Shown one piece after another: positions 54,761-64,000 of a stretch of DNA of 64,000 nt. The notes under the pieces are model-generated. The model was given only the letters and a program-made list of their open reading frames with translations, did no database searches and was not told the DNA's origin. The stretch covers positions 35,471,195 to 35,535,194 of the forward strand of contig CM070876.1 of assembly GCA_036365515.1 (NCBI GenBank). The letters run 5' to 3'. Source of the DNA: Torymus aiolomorphi. Lineage: Eukaryota; Arthropoda; Insecta; Hymenoptera; Torymidae. The position numbers and the translations under genes are program-made. Numbering within the stretch: the stretch's first letter is position 1; each line of letters begins with the position of its first letter.

Positions 54761-56336
54761 AAAGGCTCTAGCGAGAGTCGATGTTGTGGATGATACTGAT
54801 TGAAAAATAGAAGAAACGATTGGTGGATGTGTTAATTGTACGTTGCGTGAAAATATGCTATTATCGAGAATTCCACGTCCCTTGTAGATTAATTAAGTAA
54901 TAACTTCGTATCCTGATTAAGTATAAAGCATAATCTGCAAATAAATATGAGAAACCAATACTTATATATATTATATCAATACCTTTTATGCGGATAATTG
55001 ATTACTTTTTATATCAAGACTGCGATTATTGCAGCCCGCATAGCGATTAACCAAGTCCGAATAATGAAATATACACAGCGACACCTTGAAACAGATTGCA
55101 AACATCCAGCCCGGCACGCAAATTTCGATGAATAGTCCACACGCGATGTCGGCACAAAAGCTGACCCACTGCACTTCTTGCAATTTCTGCTCAGCGGCAC
55201 GTGAAAGTATTGGCATAAGCTCGCGCCGCTCGATATCATTATGAACCGCGGGCTCGATTACAACTCGGTGAAAACGATATGTACACAGACCTGACAGGCG
55301 CGCGAGTTACAGTTTTTCTCACCCTCCGTCACCGCTGCTCGCGGGAGACAAATTTCACGGTGGCGTGGGCACGCGCGCTCGCGCCAGTTTATTTGCATTT
55401 CAATTTCGGCTGAAAAATGCGCGGCTTTCGCGGCGGTTAACGATAGCGAGGGAAAACGAGGGCGAGCTGGAAATGAATGGACGTATAGAGCGAAACTTTA
55501 GATGGTGAATTGTTGTTACGCCATGTGAATGCGCATGTAAGAGTGTCGTTCGCGATCTCGTGTACTTGTTCGCTCTCTTTGCCACTCGCTCTTTCTGTCG
55601 GAGAGCTAAGCTATATTTATCTGGCGCTGAAATTTTGGCTTTCAGGATCGTTAATATTCTTTTTATAATTTACTTTCTATAGGATCTATGTTATAATTTG
55701 ATATCTGGTAGAAATAATTATGATCAGAGGAAAATCTTGTAAACACGCATAAATTTCTATAAATTTAAAACGGAAAAAAGTTATTGATAATTTAAGGGAG
55801 CATAGTCAAGCGCCTTCGTTATGCGAAAATTCATAAACAAGTCACTTAATTAACTCATGCAAAATCAATCCCGATATTAAAAACACGAACAGGCGAGATA
55901 AATCTATGCTCGATGAGGAGGGGGATAAAGTCATATTACGGCCAAGAAATATTTGACATACGTAGCTCTCATCTCGTATCGGCGACTCATCTTCATTTGT
56001 TAGCCCCGAACAGAAGAACGTAATAAACTCGATCCTATTAATCAGTCGTTTTTGGAGGGGTCGGACCGGGCATCGCGCGACACAAGCTTCCACGACCATG
56101 CGTATGTGTATCTCGACGTCAGAAAAACCTTAACGTCTACGATAATGTCTTCGATACTTTGGCTTAGTTTACGAGGCGGGCAAGGAAAAACATCGCGGTT
56201 TGGTCTTTTGCATGATGACGTATGCGTACTATGCTAACTTTTTCCGTATGCAGATTTACGAACTACTTAATAAGCTCCACTCTGTGTCTTAATTGTGCAC
56301 AAATAAAGGACAAGAAAAAAAATTTACTTGCTTGCG
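54761..56336. other. Intron segment with one CpG-rich block
   Basis: CpG-rich, mostly non-repetitive DNA at about 55020-55640, otherwise AT-rich. No coding evidence. Confidence 0.4.
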
Positions 56337-56525
56337 TACCCTGGTAGAAAATGAACCACATGTTATAGCTAACGTGTTAATTAAATGGAAGCATTTTTAG
56401 CAAAAATCATAATGCAAAAATAATATGATTTGTCTAACTACCATTATATTTAAAATACATATTTTATGAAGTGTAAATGCCATAATTTATTTCGGATCTG
56501 TACGTAATTATGAAATACAAACAAT

Positions 56526-57274
56526 CCAATAAGCAAAAATCCGGGGTAAAAGAATTCTTTAAGTAGTACCGAATGTCCGCTTGAGGATGATTTTCTAAGT
56601 ATTCACAAAGTAATCTTATAGATTACTTTGTATAAAATATTTTCAAAAATATTTTTAATAAAACAAAATAATATCAATGGAAAGTAATCACAAAGTAATC
56701 ATAAAGTAATCACTAAGTATTCTAAAAGATTATTAGTATTAGTACATCATATCATATGTAGACGATTCGATTTATGACACGTAAGTGTTCGTCGATGGCG
56801 CAAACGGTTAAGACTTCGCCTGTCAACCCGAAGACCCAGGTTCAAATCCCCATACCGGCAGGATTTTTTTCATCGTTACAATTGAATTTTATTAATTTAT
56901 TATTAATCTTATCTACTTATTTCTATAGAAAAATCGATAAATTATAAATTTATAATATTAATAAAAATTTTGTGTATTAAAAAATGTTCTACATCAACGT
57001 AAGGGAATCTTTGTGAAGTCTTTGTGTATGCTTTGTGGAGTCTTTATGAATTCTTTAAGAACTCTTTTAACTATTAAAAAATTTTTGGGGTTATTAATTT
57101 GGCAAACAATATTTCCGTAAAGAATTCTTTGTTAATACTTAAAGAATCAGCACCGATGGGACATTCGAGATCGGATAAAGTGGTCCAATAAGAATTTTTA
57201 TGATTACTTTCATGAAAAAAGCGTTCATAAAGTAGTCTTAAAGAGTTCATTAAAAATTCTTTTTGCTTATTGGG
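56526..57274. mobile_element. Nested 749-bp TIR element with tRNA-like module
   Basis: The ends CCAATAAGCAAAAA are inverted and AAT is duplicated on each side. The sister repeat at 59.9 kb has the uninterrupted site (ACAATGTTCG), proving the boundaries. The interior has direct repeats of AAGTAATCA/TAAAGTAATC near 56690-56720, a tRNA-like module, and no ORF. Confidence 0.85.
56789..56870 (+). ncRNA. tRNA-like module with T7 run
   Basis: A box TGGCGCAAACGG (56796-56807), B box GGTTCAAATCC (56839-56849) and the tRNA-like 3' end TACCGGCA are followed by T7 at 56864-56870. The acceptor stem does not pair well, so it is a tRNA-derived relic or SINE head, not a working tRNA. Confidence 0.6.
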
Positions 57275-57343
57275 AATGTTCGTTTTGAGCCATAAAGTTA
57301 TCTGAAAAATAGCTAGCTTATGGTTAACATTTCTAGCAGGGTA

Positions 57344-58449
57344 TATATTATATATAATTGGTATTTTGGTTCGATATAAGTAAAACTGTAATGCATGATT
57401 GTAAATTTTTAAGCATTAATCAACTAATTTCTTATACTAAAATTGCTATTTGCTAATCAACATTTTTGCAATGATTTAAATTACAAGCAATAAGATACAG
57501 CGATTTACAGAACATCTCATAGTTTATCAGTTCTACTCGCGATGTAGTACATGAAATAAAATCAGTAAAATGAAACATTTCGAATGAAAAAGTCGTGAAA
57601 TTCTACAAAAATTATATTTTAATATACCTATAGCAAAATTTGAAAGTGCTGTCTATAAATTTTACACAATTCCTATTCGTTTCTTTAGTTATGTACATTA
57701 GATTTACATAAAGTCATCTTTTTTTTTTTATCAGAAAACCAAACTGATTTCATGAAAGAGGGAAATATATTCGGATGTTTTTGAGTATATCTTAATAACT
57801 AAAAACATTCCTAGTATTTTATTCTTTAATACAATATCAAAATAACATAACACTGACATGAGCTTTCAATGATTTGTTAATATCTATTGTTACGGGTAAA
57901 TGCCTTGTGGCATAATATGCGTAAAGTAGCAACACGCATAAGATTAGCATTAGACGTGGTGCTGAGAATTCCGCAAAGACTCATCCGCATGTACACGAAT
58001 CGCTGACGGCGACTGAAAGCTCGAAGACACAACTCCTACTCGGGATCTAACAAGGAGGGTGGGAAGCATCAGTTTCAATAAATTCCAGTGTTACTTATAT
58101 ATTTACGTTCCAATTTTTATACACGTAGATAAAGGATGCATAAAATATTTTATAATAGATGTATGGTCATTAAACTTTTGTATACCAATCAGCTTGATGT
58201 CCACAAAACAAACTCGAACAGAGTACGAAACGTGTAGGGTCTCTATGTAGACAAATTATCAGAAAAAAAAGGTTGATTTATCGAAAGGTTAAAAATCTTT
58301 TTCTATATACATTACAATTTTATTTTTTGTCTTATTTTTTATCGAAATAGGGTAAAACTTTTTCTATCGCGCTTCTCAATTGAAATAAATAAACTATTTT
58401 TTTGTTAAGTAAATAACCTCTACATTACTTTACGATTCATTAGTTTAGC
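57344..58449. other. AT-rich intron segment
   Basis: No gene. A GC-richer stretch starting TGTTACGGGTAAATG near 57889 resembles an LTR end but no partner or duplication was found. Confidence 0.45.
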
Positions 58450-58584
58450 AAAGGACCCCGCACACAATGTATGGAAAATAATCATTCGGTCAAATTGGAT
58501 CAAACTTGGGGAAAAGATCATGGGCAAAACCCTCCAAAATTTGACCGAATAATTTTTTCCCATACATTGTGTGCGGGGTCCTTT
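58450..58584. mobile_element. Palindromic MITE, family AAAGGACCCCGCACAC, copy 2
   Basis: 135 bp with the same inverted ends as 25366-25528. The interior arms are more diverged and shorter. Confidence 0.85.
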
Positions 58585-59758
<1,174 letters not shown>

Positions 59759-59987
59759 CCCTGGTAGAAATTCACAGTATTTTAAATGTATAATTTTAGT
59801 TAATGTGTTAATTAAATGGAAGCATTTTTAGCAAAAATAAATATATAAAAGTAATATAATTCATCTAAAAGTTTTACTGTTAGCAAAATTTATTTCTGCT
59901 TGGTACATATTTATGAAATAGAAACAATGTTCGTTTTTTAGCTATAAAGTTAGCTAAAAAATAGCTCATTTATGGTTAAGATTTAAG
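59759..59987. mobile_element. Truncated CCCTGGTAGAAA MITE, empty-site copy
   Basis: Starts CCCTGGTAGAAATT and matches the outer part of 56337-57343, including 'GTGTTAATTAAATGGAAGCA' and 'AAACAATGTTCGTTTT', without the 749-bp insert. The right terminus is missing. Confidence 0.75.
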
Positions 59988-60237
59988 TTTCAATCAGTTC
60001 AACAAAATTTATAAATTATCAATGGTTTCTTGCACGAAATATACTCATTTACACCTCTTATGTAAGGTTTTAGGGTACATTCGCTCATGTGTATGGTTGG
60101 ATAGCCCCTTGCACGTGTGAGCATATAAGTTTCTTAACATCCCCACGGTCATTCGTGCAGATATGTTGGGACGCAGTTTATTGCCGCGACGGCTCGTGGT
60201 ACATTGATTTAATGCGCTAGTAATTGGGCCGCCTATA

Positions 60238-60301
<64 letters not shown>

Positions 60302-61974
60302 TCTCTTGCACTATGGAGGGCCGATGGCTGGTCAGTCCTCGACCGCAACTACTGCCGCCACGACGTAAACATGAACGTTGCGTCTCCTTTCCACCCCAGT
60401 ACAAATATCGAGAAAACTGGAGAGAGAGTGAGAAAGAGAGAGAGGGAGAGAGGTCGGAGGAGTTTATTGCCGGCTTTATTGCCGGCGCGCCGTCCGCGAG
60501 TGGCATCTTATTCTTGGGACTGGACAATTATTAAAGTACGGATATCGCACCCCCGAGAGAGGACTAACGGTTGGATAGAGCGAGAGAGGAGGAACTCGTG
60601 TGTACGTGCCGCGTGGGCGCAGCCGACGAAGTGGATCGCTAATGCGTCTCAGTGATTTAATTAAAGGGCCCGCGCGTGTTGCGCTCTCTGGGACTCTTTA
60701 TGGTAATCGTATATGTATACTTTGCGCTATTTTATACACAGTCTTCGATTCTTTATCTTTTATAATTATAAGGAAGAGACATTCATGATTAAGGAATAAG
60801 GTTGTAATTGTAATAATTATTTATAATCTTGTGATATGAATTTTTTTCATGTGGTTATTACAGCCTAAAGGATAACAATGAAATGGCTTATTTTAATCGT
60901 CTGCTAAAAAACCATTTGAAATAAATAAAATATTAATATTATACATAAAACATTTTCAGTAAATGAAGAAAAATTTAGTTTTTAAGAAAATAATTATTTA
61001 ACTTAAATATATGAGCAACAGTACATATAAATTTAAAATGTCATTTCATCTGTTTGTTATGCAAAACAAAAGCGAATGCTTCAATTCTCATCAACATACT
61101 CTTAATTTAAAGAAAATGGGAGTATATGTAGTATAAAGCCGAAGGCACGCGGCGAGCTATTTTTATGGCTAAATACTTGCCGCTCCTAAGATATTATCCG
61201 CGAGCCAGGCGCGCGAGCGCGGCGAAGACGGAGCGCCAGCCGCGCACGCGCGCACGTATACGGAGAAGCGAGAGAATCGAGGGTGCGAGAGACAGCCGGC
61301 CGCGAAAAGCCACCTCGGAATGTTTCGGCTCTGTCGTAATATTTGGCTTTAAATCATGTGCCTGTCGACGGGCGAAACCATCTTGCGCCCCTCGTATATA
61401 TATAGCGCACATGTGAGGCGCGTGCGCGCGTTCTTTCGAGGCTCTCGCACCCCCACGCCGGCTTATGAACTATCCTCGCAAGGAGGCGAAAGTTCCAAGT
61501 TTTTTTTCTCTCTCTCTCTTTCGCCCCGGGACTAGTGTTTTACGCCGTCGCACACGCTGCTATATGCGAGTTTGCGACAAGCAGAGTCGGAGTCGCGAGA
61601 CTCGTAAGTCATGATTAATGACATTTCGATTGTTCCCCTCCCCTGCGCCATCCGCGCGCCGCGCGCTTTGACTTATTGTACTTGTTACAATGCGTGTCGC
61701 TCGGGGAATGGGGGAGAGCTGCAAGGTTTATCGCTGGATTTATTGCCGAATTTTCACAATGTACATTATAATGAATTTAATTACTTTCGAATGGGTCGAT
61801 ATTATTTTATCGATTCTAATATTTGACTTTCTGTAGTTCATAATAGATGAGACTTATGGTATATAAAGGAGTTTATTTATAAAAATTTAATGTTTTTTTT
61901 TATATAAGCAGATATATTTTTATCCCTATATTATCACTATACACTATTTTCCTCATGAAGAATTCATACTTCTT
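59988..61974. other. Intron segment with two CpG-rich blocks and a (CT)n run
   Basis: CpG-rich blocks lie at about 60050-60690, with a (CT)n of about 58 bp at 60241-60298, and at 61140-61730. They are separated by AT-rich DNA. No gene recognised. Confidence 0.4.
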
Positions 61975-62543
61975 CCCTGGTGGAAATCAGTTCCACTATT
62001 TACCTAATAAATAGCTAGTTTCTCCAATAATCGTCAAAAACTAGACACTTTTCTTGGCCATTTCTATCCATCGATGAAACGATTTTTCCGATCATATTCG
62101 CCATTTAATAAACAGAATAATAGAATAAGGGTTTTCACAAATTTATATTAGATTATTTATGAGTATTTAAAAGATATTAAAGTTGGCCAGTTTTTTTAGT
62201 TAGGAAATTGCTAATATGACGCTTGCTATTATGGCGAGGAGTGAGAGAGACAATCAAACGGAAAAATCATTGTTTTCGTTTGTATCCCCTGAAACAGTAC
62301 TATAAACGAATTAAATACCAATAATTCGTATTTACGTTTTGGTTAGCTATCTTTTTTTAATATTTGACTTTAAATGCATGATCAGATTACAGAGAAAATT
62401 TAGTACAAACATTTTAAGGTTGTGTTATCTCCATTAAATAGAGAATATGACCGGAAAAATCGTTTCATTACCCAGAAATTAGCTATTTTTACTAGCTATT
62501 TATTATTTTCCTGGCCATTTCCCATAGAAACAATTTCTACCAG
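61975..62543. mobile_element. MITE, CCCTGGT-GAAAT family, copy 2
   Basis: The ends are CCCTGGTGGAAAT and ATTTCTACCAG. It is closely similar throughout to 26355-26886, with a few indels, including an extra segment near 62390. Confidence 0.8.
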
Positions 62544-63099
62544 AGTTATTTAAAGGGTCAAATAAGAAAACTTTATTTCAATATAAAAAATAAAAGTAAA
62601 AAATTTAAGAATATATTTGATTTTCAATACTATTTGGTTGATGTAACACATCGATAAAGCTTTCTTAACACATATTGTAAGCAGTCGAAAATATTGCTGT
62701 GCTGTAAAAAATTAGAGTAGATTTCACTCGACGCTTCAAATGCCATTTCCACGAATAAGAATGAAATTCCACTTCTTTTCCTCTTTCTCTCTTATTCGAG
62801 CGACCCATTCGAGCGCAAGATTAGGCTTACGCGCGCAATTTACGTCGACGATCTCATTCACGGTCGGGGCTTTCATATAAAAGCTTTTTCCTGTAAGCTG
62901 CGACACGGTCTTTGACCGCGCTCCTGTCTCTCCTCTCTCTTTTTTCCCGTCTATACTCGAAAAACATGCGAAATCGCAACCAATGCGTTCACATTATCTC
63001 TTGTAAACTACTCCAATACATATGACTTTTTAAATTAATAATTTTCTGTTTACTTGTAATAATTATTCGCTAAAAATTTTTTTTATGAATTTGTTTCAG
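62544..63099. other. Intron end before the microexon
   Basis: A CpG-containing block at about 62740-62960 precedes AT-rich DNA and the acceptor. Confidence 0.4.
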
Positions 63100-63132
63100 G
63101 TATCGAGATGATGCACTGTGTTGGTCTGACCG
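63100..63132 (+). CDS. 33-nt symmetric microexon (RYRDDALCWSD)
   Basis: TTTGTTTCAG|G at 63099/63100 and CG|GTAAGTTC at 63132/63133 bracket exactly 33 nt. Entering in phase 2, it completes an AGG codon with exon 1 and reads R-Y-R-D-D-A-L-C-W-S-D, leaving two bases. The junction reads FPYYRYRDDALCWSD with no stop. Both ends are phase 2, so the exon can be skipped without breaking frame. The exact phase match, strong splice sites and Cys/Trp/Asp-rich content in AT-rich surroundings make it unlikely to be chance. No RNA evidence is available here. Confidence 0.7.
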
Positions 63133-64000
63133 GTAAGTTCTCAATTAAAATTTATACATATATCTGCGACTAAGAATGAACTAGCTTTAAATTATATAAC
63201 ATTAATGAACAAATACTTAAAATAAGTTATTATTCGATAATGAGTTTTAAAAACAATTAATATCGTAGTCAGTTATCGAATAAGAAAATTGTAGGCGGAT
63301 GAAATTCAATAGTATAGCAATTTGCAACATATGACGTTATAGATACTTCCTTCCCAATAAATCAAACAAATTAGCCTAGTAAACGCACGAAAATGATGAA
63401 CCGTGACAGCTCGTGCGCGACCGTAAAAATTCCGTTCTCCCCATAAGCATTAGCAGATTGATCGAGTTCATTCAACTTCTGGACGCGCGAGCTAGCAGCG
63501 TGGTAGTTCGTTAATGACTCGCGGCGTTCCCGCCGAACATAATAATCGCACGCGCTCATAGATCAGCTGCGGATCGCGCACGGTGAAATGATGAGGGAAG
63601 GTTGAGGGAGAAAAGGTTAAACGCGGAGGTGAAGTCTAATGGTTCGACCTCAGAGCCGGTGCATTAGGAAGCCCGGAAAAACAATTACGATTTAATAAGC
63701 GTTGCGGGCGATCGATGTGCACGGTAACCGATCGTTAGGCACGATAGAATATGGTGCGTGCATAATTTATGAATGAGATATCAATTTCGGGCAATTTTAT
63801 GTTTCTGGTTTACTAGAAATAACGTGGAACTATTTATGTTTTTATTCTTATATTATACTTACAATATACCTACACGGAAAAAAATAATTAGTCAAGTCTA
63901 CATTTCCTACAGTTGATTTAACTATAAAGTGTCAAGTTCGTTTTACTTTCGAAAGCATCGGTAGAATTTCCATTTTGAAAAATGGAATTATTACTTTACT
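63133..64000 (+). other. Start of the next intron
   Basis: After the GTAAGT donor the sequence is AT-rich, with a CpG-rich block at about 63380-63750. From about 63872 a 'CACGGAAAAAAATAATTAG' stretch resembles the start of a TIR element that runs off the window. No exon was found. Confidence 0.5.

Larger units (their letters stand above)
56337..57343. mobile_element. MITE (TACCCTGGTAGAAA) carrying a nested TIR element
   Basis: The outer ends TACCCTGGTAGAAA and TTTCTAGCAGGGTA are inverted; the terminal TA may be the target duplication. Without the 749-bp insert it would be about 255 bp. A truncated sister copy lies at 59759-59987. Confidence 0.8.

Noticed and set aside
56789..56861. A functional tRNA (Asp-like)
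   Set aside because: The 5' acceptor strand does not pair with TACCGGC and the anticodon loop would be oversized.
57888..58252. Solo LTR starting TGTTACGGG
   Set aside because: No convincing CA end, no target duplication and no second copy in the window.

Overview
The window is eukaryotic, almost certainly insect nuclear DNA. It has AT-rich background with undepleted CpG blocks, long GA/CT microsatellites, spliced coding sequence, a Ty3/Gypsy LTR element, an R2-like fragment and many MITE-like inverted repeats. A hymenopteran is my guess from this mix, but nothing here proves the order.

Two pieces of one plus-strand host gene are visible. A CpG-rich promoter and 5' leader (about 14.74-15.59 kb) lead into a first coding exon (15592-15965) of low-complexity Gly/Ala/Pro/His protein ending in a conserved-looking tail. 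A 47.1 kb intron (15966-63099) follows, then a 33-nt microexon (63100-63132) in matching phase. Only about 135 residues are encoded, with no DNA-binding domain in the window. The architecture suggests a developmental transcription regulator. A bHLH-PAS factor of the trachealess/NPAS3 type is a weak guess.

Upstream of the gene (1-14.7 kb) lies repeat-rich DNA. It holds a 580-bp-armed palindrome, an ~88-90 bp coding-like minisatellite, a ~41 bp tandem array of hairpins with compensating stem changes, a decayed minus-strand envelope-like gene, a ~900-bp-armed inverted repeat, a decayed R2-clade reverse transcriptase, and an unrecognised minus-strand ORF split by a foldback element.

The long intron alternates AT-rich DNA with about 20 CpG-rich blocks (candidate regulatory modules) and GA/CT tracts of up to 134 bp. 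It has collected MITEs and one full-length Gypsy element (41170-47972, minus strand, 214-bp LTRs, ATAT duplication). That Gypsy hosts three later insertions, each delimited by a target duplication and by the interrupted reading frame: a TRIM (45686-46421), a foldback element (44381-44729) and a small MITE (43442-43596). The TRIM is the most unusual object: each of its LTRs carries a tRNA-like module with A and B boxes, a covarying acceptor-like stem and an immediate T6 terminator. A second tRNA-like module with a T7 run sits in an unrelated TIR element at 56.5-57.3 kb, whose empty target site survives in a sister repeat at 59.9 kb.
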